Positions 1-10,876 of a DNA stretch of 64,000 nucleotides are shown here, in pieces. Under the pieces are notes generated by a model. That model did not search any database and had not been told where the DNA came from. It saw nothing but the letters and a program-made list of their open reading frames with translations. Source of the stretch: Hordeum vulgare subsp. vulgare (taxonomy: Eukaryota > Streptophyta > Magnoliopsida > Poales > Poaceae). Every line of letters starts with the position of its first letter. The stretch's first letter is position 1. The position numbers and the translations under genes were made by a program. The stretch lies in the NCBI RefSeq assembly GCF_904849725.1, contig NC_058520.1:400533993-400597992 (forward strand), read 5' to 3'.

Positions 1-1318
1 GAATTTCCGCAACATCACAAGCAAACCACATAAGCAAATGACATCTAGGTCTCACGGTAAACTCATATCAATGGCATAATCAACTAGTGAGCAAATAATA
101 ATAAGCCTCAAATGCAACACTTCAATCAAAACAACATGAAGTAGTACGAATAGATGGTATCTCGCTAGCTATTTCTGAGACCGCAAAACATAAATGCAGA
201 GCACCTTAAAATACCAAGGGTTGACTAAACATTGTAATTCAAGGCAATGAAGATCCAGTCATAGTCACACTCAACACAGTTAAAAGCAATGCTTAAAAAT
301 GGCAGAGGTGCTCTCTAATTGGTCCTTTTGTAAGAGGAGGATGACTCAACAGGAACATAAATAGACAGGCCCTTCGTAGAGGGAAGCATTGATTTTGCAG
401 AGGTGCCAGAGCTCAAGCTTTGAAAACAGAGATAATAATTTTGGGTGGCATGCTTTCATTGTCAACGCAATGACTAAGAGTTCTCAATATCTTCCACGGT
501 ACACATGCTATAGGCGGTTCCCAAACAGAAAAGTAAAGTTTTGACCCCCCCCCCCCCCACCACCAATCGATCACACTCCACGCTAGCCGAATCCTTGGGT
601 ACCGTCCATACTAACATCAATCATGGGGGAGTTTTGTTTGCAATTATCTTTTCGATTTGAGCATGGAACTGGGAACTCCAATTACCGGCCCCTTTCTCGT
701 GAATGATAGTGAATAAACACATATCGATGATAACACGCCTAGCATGGAAGATACCAATAGCCCCCTGTCACCACATGAGCGGTTCGGGCATGCAAAACAG
801 ATTATTTCTTAAAGATTTAGAGAGCGGCACATGCAAATTTACTTGGAACGGCAAGTAGATACCGCACATAGGTAGGTATGGTGGACTCATATGGCACAAC
901 TTTGGGTTTATGGAGGTGGATGCACAAGCAGTATTCCCACTTAGTACAAGTGAAGGATAGCAAAAGACTGGGAAGCGACCAACTAGAGAGCGACAAAAGT
1001 CATCAAAATGCATTGAGATTAACTAACATTCAATGCAAGCATGAGTAGGACATAAATCACCATGAACATGAACATCATAGAGGCTATGTTGATTTTGTTT
1101 CAACTACATGCGTGAACATGCGCCAAGTCAAGCCACTTGAAACATTCAAAGGAGGATACCATCCTACCATACTACATCACAGTCATCTCAACATTCATGT
1201 GGGCATCCAAGACAAACCATTATAAGCTCCTAGCTAGGTAAGCATGGCATAAGCAACTATGATCTCTAAGTTGTCATTGCAAACATGTTTCTCTCACAAC
1301 AAAGCTGAATCAGGCATG
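1..1318 (-). other. Noncoding 3' internal region of element C
   Basis: No coding signal. The stretch resumes at 10304 after element D. It has a run of 14 C at 545-558 and a block at about 870-960, with an identical 19-base core at 920-938, that recurs in element B at 23019-23095. This supports its assignment to the region between the last ORF and the 3' LTR. Confidence 0.65.
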
Positions 1319-1323
1319 ATGAG
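1319..1323. repeat. Left target-site duplication of element D (ATGAG)
   Basis: ATGAG at 1319-1323 precedes the first LTR base. The same five bases at 10299-10303 follow the last LTR base. This proves one insertion event and fixes both ends of D. Confidence 0.92.
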
Positions 1324-2593
1324 TGATGTTTGTTGTGTATCCCCGGCAACAGCGCCAGAAGTGCTTCTGATGTCCGTTATGCTACTACACAAAAGACCTT
1401 CCGGTGGCACCAGAAATGGGTACGTTGACGACACCAGGAATCCTTCTGCATTGGTGTTCCCTTGAAGCGGAGAGGATGATGTAGCACAGCAGAGGTAAGT
1501 ATTTCCCTCAGTTAGAGAACCAAGGTATCAATCTGGCGGAGGAGTATCTCAAGATCCTGCACAAACACAAAAGCTTGCACCCAATGCTATGAAGGGGTTG
1601 TCAATCCCTTATAGATTGTTTGCCAAGTGAGAACTGAAAGCAACAAAGTAACAAAGCAAAGTAAAAGCGGAGTTGTAAACGATGGATGTGAATAGACCCG
1701 GGGGCCGTAGTGTTTACTAGTGGCTTCTCTCATGAAAGAAAGTAGACGGTGGGTGAACAAATTACTGTCGAGCAATTGATAGAACTGTGCAGACGCGTGA
1801 CAATAGATATGCAATGATTATTTCTATAGGCTTCACGTCCGAAACAAGTAGACCGATACTTTCTACATCTACTACTATTACTCCACACGTCGACCGCTAT
1901 CCAGCATGCATCTAGTGTATTAAGTCCATAAGAACAGAGTAACGCCTTAAGCAAGATGACATGATGTAGAGGGATAATCTCAAACCAATGATAAAACCCC
2001 CATCTTTTTACCCTTGATGGCAACTGCTTGATGTGTGCCTTGCTGCCCCTGCTGTCACTGGGAAAGGTCACCACATGACAGAACCCAAAACCAAGCACTT
2101 CTCCCATTGCAAGAATCATAGATCTAGTTGGCCAAACAAAACCCAAGACTCGGAGAGACTTACAAGGATATCAAATCATGCATATAATAAATCAGCAAAG
2201 ACTCAAATATATAGCATAGATAATCTGATCACAAGTCCACAATTCATCGGATCTCGACAAACACACCGCCAAAGAAGATTACATCGGATAGATCTCCATG
2301 AAGATCATGGAGAACTTTGTATTGAAGATCCAAGAGAGAGAAGAAGCCATCTAGCTACTAACTACGGACCCGTAGGTCTGAAGTGAACTACTCACGAGTC
2401 ATTGGAAGGGCGATGATGATGATGAAGAAGCCCTCCAACTCCAAAGTCCCCTCCGGCGGGGTGCCGGGAAGGGTCTCCAGATGAGATCTCGCGGAAACGG
2501 AAGCTTGCGCCGGGAAGGTACATAAAACATACAAAGAAGGCAAGATAACAGTGTGAAATCATCAAAAATTATAGATACGTTTGAGACGTATCA
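1324..2593 (-). repeat. 3' LTR of element D, shortened
   Basis: Starts TGATG and ends ACGTATCA. It aligns along its length with the LTR at 6179-10298 but lacks about 333 bases that lie near 9880-10220 in the partner, including the GC-rich hairpin. A tRNA-Asp primer-site copy is embedded at 1340-1357. Confidence 0.9.
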
Positions 2594-2608
2594 AGCATCC
2601 CCAAGCTT
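2594..2608 (-). promoter_or_regulatory. Polypurine tract of element D
   Basis: Directly abuts the 3' LTR. On the minus strand it reads AAGCTTGGGGATGCT, a purine-rich plus-strand primer site. Elements B and C use the same AAGCTTGGGG core. Confidence 0.75.
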
Positions 2609-4265
2609 AACTCCTGCTCGTCCTCGAGTAGGGAAGTGATAAGAATGAATTTTTGATGCTTTCATGCTACCTAGCATAGGTGTCCTTTGTAATTCCTCTT
2701 ATGTGACGTGAATGTTCAGCTCCATTAGATTCAAAACAATAGTTTTTTATTGACGTGGAAACAATAATAATTCAAGCAAACTAGCAAAGTAATCATGAAC
2801 TTTCAAAATAACAAGGCCAAAAGAAAGTTATCCCTACAAAAGCATATAGTATGGCTATGCTCTATCATCATTGCATAATGAATTTAAATCATGCACAACC
2901 CCGGTATTGGCCAAGTAATTGTTTCACACCTTTACTTTCTCAAACATTTTCAACTCTCACACAATACATGAGCGTGAGCCAAGGTTATAGCACTACAGAT
3001 GGTGTGGAATGTGGTGGAGGTTGCAAGACAAAAAAGGAGAAGATAGTCACATTAACTAGGCATATCAATGAGCTGTGCAGATGCTCATCAATAGATATCA
3101 ATGTGAATGAGTAGGGATTGTCATACAAATGATGCACTAGACCTACAAGTATGTGAAAGCTCTTAAAGAAAACTAGTGGGTGTGCATCCAACTTGCTTGC
3201 TCACGAAGACCTAAGGAAATTTTGAGGAAGCCTGTCATTGGAATACACAAGCCAAGTTATATAATGAAAATTTCCCACTAGCTATATGGTGGTGACAAAA
3301 CGAGAGACTCTCAATCATGAAGATGATGGTGCTTAATATGCACAAGTGTGGAAAAAGTGGTAGCATTGTCCCTTCTCTCTTTTTCTCTCATTTTTTTATA
3401 TATATATTTTTATTTTGGTGGGCTCTTTGGCCTCTTTTTTTATGGGCTTATTTGGCCTCTTTTATTTCCTCACATGGGACAATGCTCCAATAATGATGAT
3501 CATCACACTTTCAACTCAAAACTTAGAGCAATTATGACTCTATATGGAATGCCTTCGGTAGTGTACCGTGGCAATGATCTAAAATGGCATAGACATCAAT
3601 GGAAACATCATGCTAGCTATCTTACGATCGTACGAAGGCAATGTAGACGTGGTGGCACATGTCATGGTGGTAGTTGCATGGCAATATATCTCGGAATGAC
3701 TTTGAAAAAGCCATAGTAGGTAGGTATGGTGGCTGTTTTGAGGGAGGCTAATGGTGGGTTTTGTGCACCGGCGAAAGTTGCGCGGCACTAAGAAGATAGT
3801 GATGGTGGAAGGTGAAAGTGCATCTAAACTATGGACTCAACATTAGTCATGAAGAACTCATATACTTGTTGCAAAAGTTTTATTAGTAATTGAAACAAAG
3901 CATTCAACGCATACTCCTAGGGGGTGGTTGGTAGGTATAAACCATCGCGAGATCCCGACCCCCACGCAAAGGATGACAATCAATATACTAATCATGCTCA
4001 GATTTCATCACATAGCGGTTCACCATACGTGCATGCTACGGGAATCACTAACTTCAACACAAGTATTTCTAGATCCACAACACCTTACTAGCATGACTTC
4101 AATATTACCATAACCACAACTCAAAACTAATTGTGATGAATCAAACTTCTCTAACTCTTCAATGCACATGAAGATGGAAGTTTTCGTATCCCTTTGGATA
4201 ACTACCCCTTTTGAGACTACTTTCAAAGCATAGATCAACTACCAAGCCACGCACTGTTGTGCTCT

Positions 4266-4375
4266 AAAAGATATAAGTGAAGCACATAGAGCAAAAGTAT
4301 CTAGCTCAAAAGATATAAGTGAAGCACATGTGAGCTAAATTGTCTACCAAAAGATATAAGTGAAGCTCGACAAAA
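4266..4375. repeat. Three-copy short direct repeat
   Basis: The phrase AAAAGATATAAGTGAAGC occurs three times with spacing of roughly 40-45 bases, separated by partly similar linkers. Function unknown. Confidence 0.7.
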
Positions 4376-4614
4376 TCACGGTGTGTGCATGTCTCTCTAT
4401 CTAGGTGTGCAGCAAGGATGATTGTGACACAACAAAAATAAAAGACTCCTATGACACAAGACGCACCAAGCAAAAACACATAACATGTGGTGAATAAAAA
4501 TATAGCCCCAAGTAACGTTACCGATGGATTGAAGACGAGAGAGGGGATGCCTTCCAGGAGCATCCCGAAGATTAGGCTTTTACGGCATCCTTGAATCTCT
4601 TGGGGTGACTTGGG

Positions 4615-4633
4615 AATCCCCAAGCTTGAGCTC
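4615..4633 (-). promoter_or_regulatory. Second polypurine-tract-like motif of element D
   Basis: CCCCAAGCTTGAG on the plus strand matches the tract beside the 3' LTR (CCCCAAGCTTAA). It lies 2 kb inside the element. Comparable internal motifs occur in C (10779) and B (23583). Confidence 0.45.
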
Positions 4634-5276
4634 TTGCCACTCTTTATCTTTTTGTCCATAAGAACTTCACCCAAAACTTGAAAACTTCAGAACACCAAAC
4701 TTAAACAGAAACTCGTGATAACATTAGTACAAGAAAGCAAACCACCACTTCCTTAGGTACTGTAGCAAACTTAAATTCTACTTGTGCTGATGTTGGGTTA
4801 CTGTACTTTCAATCTTCCATGGCTAATACCCTCCAATACTATCCATAGTTTCATCAAAATAGGCAACCAACACAACAAAAATAGAATCTGTTAACTGCAG
4901 ACCAGTTTGTAGCAATCTGTATGTTTCGTATACCTCTGGTACTTCAAAAATTCTGAAAACTTACGAAAATCGGAAGAATTTGCGTAGAAATCAGCAGCAA
5001 AAAGAATCAACTCAAAATCTCTTACAGAAAAAAAAGAAAATTATTTTTGTGAGCAGAAAGTTTCTGTCTTTCCTAGCATGACCAAACGATCATCCTCAAG
5101 ACTAATCATAACGGTTTTTCTTGGCACAAACGCAAAAAGAAACACAAAAAACACAATCGTAACAGAATTATGAAAGTGTGGAAAACACAAAACAGAAAGA
5201 AAAAGGGTAGATTCGTTCGGTTTCCTCCCAACAAGCGCTTTTGTTTAACGCCCTTAGCTAGGCGAAAGTGATGGAA

Positions 5277-5960
5277 TCACGTATAGCCATCTTTGGTACT
5301 CAAACCATAGGTAGCGTGATCATTTATCATCTTAAGATTTTCATCCTTATTATATGACTCACCACCAGCTCTAGGAACAAAAACAGGCTTGACGGTCTTT
5401 TTGAGAGTAAGATTCGGAGTATTTTGCACAGCGGCAAAAGCGGAACCCAAGTTGGTTATGACATCTTCTAATTTGCCAATTCTAGAAGAACTATTAACTA
5501 TAAGTTCCTTCTCCTTTAAATTTTTCAAAAAGTTTCCCACTTTGGATCCGTACTGAGAGATTTGATTGTGGATCTTTCTATCCAAACCCTCAATAAGTTC
5601 AAATGTGGCAATTTTGTTTTCAATAGCGTCAAGCCTTTGCATCACGTGTTCCAAGGTCACGATAGTTCCATTAACCATGAGTGGGGGTGAGCCTACCAAA
5701 TTAATGATAGCTCTATAGGAGTCAATAGTATGGCTCCCCAAAAAGTTCCTGCCTACAATGGTATCAAGGATATACCTATTCCAAGGAAAATTTCCAATAT
5801 AGAAATTGCGAAGGAGGACAGTAGTGGATTGCTTACGAGTAGATCTACTTTGAGCATTGCAAATCCTGTACCAAGCATCCTTCAAATTTTCTTCCTCATT
5901 CTGCCTAAAATTGAAAACTTCATTTTTAGGGGTGTCATTTGGAGTGGTGGGTCTAGCCAT
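5277..5960 (-). CDS. Gag-like ORF of element D (227 aa)
   Basis: The only long frame of element D. It begins with ATG 190 bases inside the primer site, as expected for the first retroelement ORF, and stays open for 227 codons. The N-terminal 60 residues (FRQNEEENLKDAWYRI region, then a leucine-rich stretch) resemble the capsid-type gag region of Triticeae Gypsy elements. Residues about 105-170 are acidic, basic and leucine-rich and may form a coiled coil. No zinc knuckle and no protease motif is visible, so it is a short or truncated gag. It would bind element RNA or capsids in the cytoplasm; whether it is made is unknown. The family match is from memory. Confidence 0.6.
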   Translation of the reverse strand: MARPTTPNDTPKNEVFNFRQNEEENLKDAWYRICNAQSRSTRKQSTTVLLRNFYIGNFPWNRYILDTIVGRNFLGSHTIDSYRAIINLVGSPPLMVNGTIVTLEHVMQRLDAIENKIATFELIEGLDRKIHNQISQYGSKVGNFLKNLKEKELIVNSSSRIGKLEDVITNLGSAFAAVQNTPNLTLKKTVKPVFVPRAGGESYNKDENLKMINDHATYGLSTKDGYT

Positions 5961-6150
5961 TGATGGACTATCTCACACACAAACGAGCAGGAAGAGAGAG
6001 TGAAATGGGCAAAAGAAGACAGCGAAAGCGAAAGGCGAATGAAAACGACAAATGTGAAGTGGGGGAGAGGAAAACGAGAGGCAACTCGCAACAAAAGTAA
6101 ATGCAAGAGAAGAGTTTGTGAGACCTACTTGGATAGATCTTGATTTCTCC

Positions 6151-6168
6151 TCCCTGGCAACGGCGCCA
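6151..6168 (-). other. Primer binding site of element D (tRNA-Asp)
   Basis: The plus strand reads TCCCTGGCAACGGCGCCA, one mismatch from the 3' end of plant tRNA-Asp. The minus strand therefore begins TGGCGCCGTTGCC. Ten bases separate it from the LTR, the same unusual spacing as in elements A, B and C. Confidence 0.85.
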
Positions 6169-7413
6169 GAAATACTTCTTATGTTTGTTGTGTATCCCCG
6201 GCAACGGCGCCAGAAATGCTTCTCATGTCCGTTATGCTACTGCACAAAAGACCTTCCACTGGCGCCAGGAATGGGTACGTTGACGACACCAGGAATCCCT
6301 CTGCGTTGGTGTTCCCTCGAAGCGGAGAGGATGGTGTAGCACATCAGAGGTGCTAGAGCATATATCTCCATATGTGGTTTTGGTAATTGATGACAATTCG
6401 TATGGAATAATGGTTGCCTTAAGTTACATTTACAGGATTTGTCCATAGGCACTTCTTGAAGTCCATCTGTTGGGTTCAAGGAGTTTATATGATGACCAAT
6501 ATGGTATTCAAGGTATTATCCAAAGAATGGTCATAGAGACACAAGGTTGATCAAGATCTCATACAAAGAGTAAATCAAGATGATCAACACACAAAGCGTA
6601 CAAGATGTACCGAGAGGGATCAAGTGATCCCATGGTATGGTAAACATTGTCCATTACGTGTTTGTGTACTAACCCATGGTCTTCGTGAGAGTTCTATGTG
6701 TGGGTTAGGTGTGTTTCCATGGGCTTGCGTTAAAAGGAAGATCTCATACAACCCATGAAGGATGATGTCAAGTGGTGATCGTCATCAAGATTGCGGTGTG
6801 CAAGTTCAAGAGGATCAGCACGAATATATCGTGCTTGAAGCTTGCCGTCCATTGTGGTGGCAATGGACTTGTGAAGATATGCTGAAGAGTGGCTCACCCA
6901 TAGTAAGTATGGGGGATCAATCAACTAGTCTTCATCAAGCCAACGCAATCAAGAAAGGTGGTCCATCTTGAGGAAGCCAAGATCATCATCATCTAGCTCA
7001 AGAGGACGAGGTGCAAGGTATAGGTTTGCCCTTGATAGGTTTTCTGTTTAGGATAGATTGATGTACTATCAAGGGGGGCTCTCCAATGAGTAGCTTGATC
7101 GTATCGTCCGTTGAGAGCTCAAACCATTTGCATCCTTGCATCATACTTCTTGGTTCTTGTTTGGTGTTTCTCTTTGTGAGTTTTAGAGCTTATGGTCATC
7201 TTCATGACAAGCTCGAGTTCATCGAAAACGGAGTCCAAATGCATCTACTATGATGTTTTCGATGTTGGAGTTTTTGCGGATTCCTCATTCATAGAGGACT
7301 CACATCTCTATATCATTGGCATTTTCATGTCTGCATGGTCTTAAGATTTCCAACAAGCTTGGGTTTGCTCGATTCGGAGCTCGTATGCGAAAGTTATGGC
7401 TGTTTCAGTGGCG

Positions 7414-7741
7414 AGCGGTAGTACCGCTGGACCTAGCGGTAGTACCGCTAGAGTTGGCGGTAGTACCGTTGGCCCTAGCGGTAGTACCGCTAGAGCTGGC
7501 GGTAGTACCGCTGTCCCAGCGGTAGTACCGCCCCTGGTCAGCGGTAGTACCGCTCCAAGATTTTAGTACCGTCATCTTTGCGGTTGTACTGCGTAGGACA
7601 TTTTTGCGAAGACTTTCTTGGCGGTGGTTGGCCCGGTAGTATCTTTGCGCTACCATGGGCTCAGCGGTAGTACCGCTGCAGCCAGCGGTAGTACCGCCGG
7701 AGGGTCAGCGGTAGTACCGCTGCAGCCAGCGGTAGTACCGT
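7414..7741. repeat. Palindrome array upstream of the solo-LTR TATA box
   Basis: About eleven intact and three decayed copies of GCGGTAGTACCGC, a perfect six-base inverted repeat around one central base, mostly spaced about 20 bases apart. The array sits some 50-375 bases upstream of the TATA box, the position of an enhancer in U3. Translation of this block gives a low-complexity VVPL pattern with no coding meaning. Confidence 0.85.
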
Positions 7742-7788
7742 TGGGCTCGGGCTGTAAGTGGGGGTAACGGTCTGATTCCTTCCCCCAC

Positions 7789-7796
7789 TATATAAA
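7789..7796 (+). promoter_or_regulatory. TATA box of solo LTR copy 1
   Basis: TATATAAA inside a pyrimidine-rich and G-rich context (CCCCCAC before, GGGGG after). It is identical in the second family copy at 56027-56034 and sets the LTR orientation as plus. Confidence 0.7.
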
Positions 7797-8334
7797 GGGG
7801 GTCTTCTTCCCCCTTGGTCTAATCCATCCGTTGAGCTCTTGTTCTACCTCCATTGTTGACATTCTTAGAGCTTGATAACTCTCAGTCCCTCCAATGATTC
7901 TTGCTTGTTCTTGAGGGAAAAGAGAGAGGCGATCTAGATCCACATCTCCACCAATCACTTTTGTCCTCTAATTGAGGGGAACCCCTTGGATCTAGATCTT
8001 GGAGTTCTTTGTGAGATCCTTGTTCTTCCTCTCACATTTCTCCATAGCTTTCGTTGTTGTGGAGGGATTTGAGTGTGAGGGACTTGACCACTTCGTGTGT
8101 TCTTGCCATTGCATTAGTTGCATCGGTTTGAGTTCTCCACGGTCATACGTGGAAGTGAGAAGTTGAGAAGCTTACTACCTTTGGTACTTAGTACCCTAGA
8201 TATTGTTCTTCGTGGATGCTTTGGCATCCTAGAAGCTTGGTGGTGTCTCGGAGCTCAATCATTGTGGTGTGAAGCTCCGGGCAAGCGTCGGGGTCTCCAA
8301 TTAGGTTGTGGAGATTGCCCCGAGCAATTTGTAT

Positions 8335-8437
8335 GGGTACCGGTAACCGCCCCCAAGGGTTGCCACGTGTACGGGTTCGGTGACCGCCCCCAAGGTTTGC
8401 CATTTGTATGGGTTCGGTGACCGCCCTCAAGGGTCCC
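8335..8437. repeat. 37-base tandem repeat, three copies
   Basis: Units begin near 8335, 8372 and 8409, with the core CGGTGACCGCCCCCAAGG at exact 37-base intervals (8341, 8378, 8415). The same three-unit array is at 56572-56674 in the second solo LTR. Confidence 0.8.
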
Positions 8438-9965
8438 TTAGTGGAATCACGGCATCTTGCATTGTGCGAGGGCGTGAGGAGATTACGGTTGCCTTAGTGG
8501 CATCTTGGGGAGCATTGTGCCTCCACACCGCTCCAACGGAGATTAGCATCCTCAAGGGTGTGAACTTCAGGATACATCATCGTCTCCCCGTGCCTCGGTT
8601 ATCTCTTACCCCGAGCCCTTTACTTATGCACTTTACTTTGTGATAGACATATTGTTTTTTGTAATACATCTTGCTATCACTTAGTTGTTTATCTTGCTTA
8701 GCATAAGTTGTTGGTGCACATAGGTGAGCCTAGTTGTTTGTAGGTTTTGTGCTTGACATATTAAACGTTAGTTTTATTCCACATTTGTTCATGCCTAAAC
8801 CTTAATTATTTTAAAGCGCCTATTCACCCCCCCCCACTCTAGGCGACATCCACGTCCTTTCAAGAGGTAAGTATTTCCCTCAGTTTGAGAACCAAGGTAT
8901 CAATCCGGCGGAGGAGTATCTCAAGATCCTGCACAAACACAAAAGCTTGCACCCAACGCTATGAAGGGGTTGTCAATCCCTTATAGATTGTTTGCCAAGT
9001 GAGAACTGAAAGCAACAAAGTAACAAAGAAAATTAAAAGCTGAGTTGTAAACGCCGGATGTGAATAGACCCGGGGTCGTAGTGTTTACTAGTGGCTTCTC
9101 TCATGAAAGCAAGTAGACGGTGGGTGAACAAATTACTGTCGAGCAATTGATAGAACTGTGCAGAGTCGTGACGATATCTATGCAATGATTATTTCTATAG
9201 GCACAACGTCCGAAACAAGTAGACCGATACTTTCTGCATCTACCACTATTACTCCACATTCGACCACTATCCAGCATGCATCTAGTGTATTAAGTCCATA
9301 AGAACAGAGTAACGCCTTAAGCAAGATGACATGATGTAGAGGGATAATCTCAAACCAATGATAAAAACCCCCATCTTTTTACCCTTGATGGCAACTGCTT
9401 GATGTGTGCCTTGCTCCCCTGCTGTCATTGGGAAAGGGCACCACATGGCAGAACCCAAAACCAAGCACTTCTCCCATTGCAAGAATCATAGATCTAGTTG
9501 GCCAAACATAACCCAAGACTCAGAGAGACTTACAAGGATATCAAATCATGCATATAATAAATCAGCAAAGACTCAAATATATATCATAGATAATCTGATC
9601 ACAAGTCCACAATTCATCGGATCTCGACAAACACACCGCCAAAGAAGATTACATCGGATAGATCTCCATGAAGATCATGGAGAACTTTGTATTGAAGATC
9701 CAAGAGAGAGAAGAAGCCATCTAGCTACTAACTACGGACCCATAGGTCTGAAGTGAACTACTCATGAGTCATTGGAAGGGCGATGATGATGATGAAGAAG
9801 CCCTCCAACTCCAAAGTCCACTGCGCCAGGGTGTCGGGAAGGGTCTCCAGATGAGATCTCACGGAGACGGAAGCTTGCGGCGGCGGAAAAGTATTTTCGA
9901 GGCTCCCCTGATTTTTCGCGGAATATTTGGGAATTTATAGGCCAAAGACCTAGATCAGGGGGCGG

Positions 9966-10036
9966 CCAGGGAGGCCACAAGCCTGCCCACCGCCGCCTCC
10001 CCCTGGTGGCGGAGTGGGGGCTTGTGGGCTCCCTGG
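9966..10036. other. Long GC-rich hairpin in the 5' LTR of element D
   Basis: The arms 9966-9983 and 10019-10036 pair over 18 bases with a single mismatch; the core is CCACAAGCC with GGCTTGTGG. The 35-base loop has its own GC-rich pairing. Homologous hairpins exist in the LTRs of C and B and in spacers upstream of accessory ORFs. Confidence 0.8.
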
Positions 10037-10303
10037 AGCCCACCTGGCTTGTCCCAAGAGCCCCCTGGACTTCTTCCGTTCGGGAAAAAAATCATTTCGG
10101 GGTTTTTCTTCCGTTTGGACTCCGTTCCAAAATCAGATCTGAAAAGAGTCAAAAACACGGAAAAAACAGGAATTGGCACTTGGCACTGAATTAATAAGTT
10201 AGTCCCAAAAAGATATAATAAGGTACATAAAACATACAAAGAAGGCAAGATAACAGCGTGAAATCATCAAAAATTATAGATACATTTGAGACGTATCAAT
10301 GAG

Positions 10304-10876
10304 CTAGTCATATTTACAAAAACAAAATAGATCGAGTTCATACCAGCTTTTCCAGGCTCAGTCACTTCATCATATATCGTCATTATTGACTTTCACTTGC
10401 ACGACCGAATGATGTGAACAATAATAAGCGTGCTCATGCATTGGACTAAAGCTGGAATCTGCAGGCAAACACAAAGGGGAAGACAAAGTAATATGGCTTT
10501 TTGAAAGCTAAACAGGTATGCATGCAAGAGCCACTAAACATTGTAACCAATATCTTCTACCTTGACCCAAAGAAAAAGAAAACTATTTACACGGGAAAGC
10601 TCCCAACAAGCAAAAGAAGAAAAGAAAATCTTTTTGGGTTTTCTCAAACTAGACAGACACACGAAAAAGAAAATGAGAAAAAGAAAATAAACTAGCATGG
10701 ATGATACAGTGGCAAAGTGTGAACACCGGCTAACAAAGTGAAAGCATAAGCAAGAATGTAAAGTCGGTGAGAACACGTACTCCCCCAAGCTTAGGCTTTT
10801 GGCCTAAGTTGGTCTACTCCCAAGGAGGGAAATAACCAGCTCTGGGATACTCCAGAGTGGACTGTGGATGCCACTG
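10304..10876 (-). other. Noncoding internal region of element C next to the accessory ORF
   Basis: Continuation of 1-1318 after element D. No coding signal. It contains a polypurine-like motif at 10779-10795 (ACTCCCCCAAGCTTAGG on plus), nearly identical to the true tract of element B at 21972-21988, about 80 bases beyond the stop codon of the accessory ORF. Confidence 0.6.

Larger units (their letters stand above)
2609..5276 (-). other. Noncoding internal region of element D
   Basis: About 2.7 kb with no convincing reading frame. It holds a short tandem repeat (4266-4375) and a second polypurine-like motif at 4615-4633. Integrase and reverse transcriptase would lie upstream of such a region in a complete element; none is present. 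Confidence 0.6.
6351..8862 (+). mobile_element. Solo LTR, family S, copy 1
   Basis: A 2512-base block starting TG and ending CA, flanked by AGAGG at 6346-6350 and 8863-8867. It precisely interrupts a sequence that is continuous in the LTR at 1324-2593. A TATA box (7789-7796) faces plus. Upstream lies a palindrome array (7414-7741), downstream a 37-base repeat (8335-8437). There is no internal domain, primer site or coding region, so it is best read as a solo LTR left by LTR-LTR recombination. A second copy is at 54392-57097. I do not recognise the family with confidence. Confidence 0.88.
1324..10298 (-). mobile_element. Element D: non-autonomous Gypsy-like retrotransposon
   Basis: Two related LTRs (1324-2593 and 6179-10298, the latter interrupted) surround a 3.6 kb internal region with one gag-like ORF, a polypurine tract next to the left LTR and a tRNA-Asp primer site next to the right LTR. 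Protease, reverse transcriptase and integrase are absent, so it would have needed proteins in trans. A five-base target duplication flanks it. It lies inside element C and is itself hit by a solo LTR. Confidence 0.9.
6179..10298 (-). repeat. 5' LTR of element D, interrupted by a solo LTR
   Basis: Net length about 1.6 kb after removing 6351-8862 and one copy of AGAGG. The first two bases are TT where the partner LTR has TG. It ends ACGTATCA before the ATGAG target duplication. It carries an internal tRNA-Asp primer-site copy at 6195-6212 and the longest GC-rich hairpin of the window (9966-10036). Confidence 0.9.

Noticed and set aside
2033..2386. Plus-strand frame of 117 codons repeated at 9406-9756 (116 codons)
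   Set aside because: It lies antisense within the two LTRs of element D and is shared only because LTRs are duplicates. No domain is recognisable.
7316..7525. Frame encoding VVPL repeats (and the antisense GTTA-type repeats)
   Set aside because: Translation of the palindrome array upstream of a promoter; not a protein.
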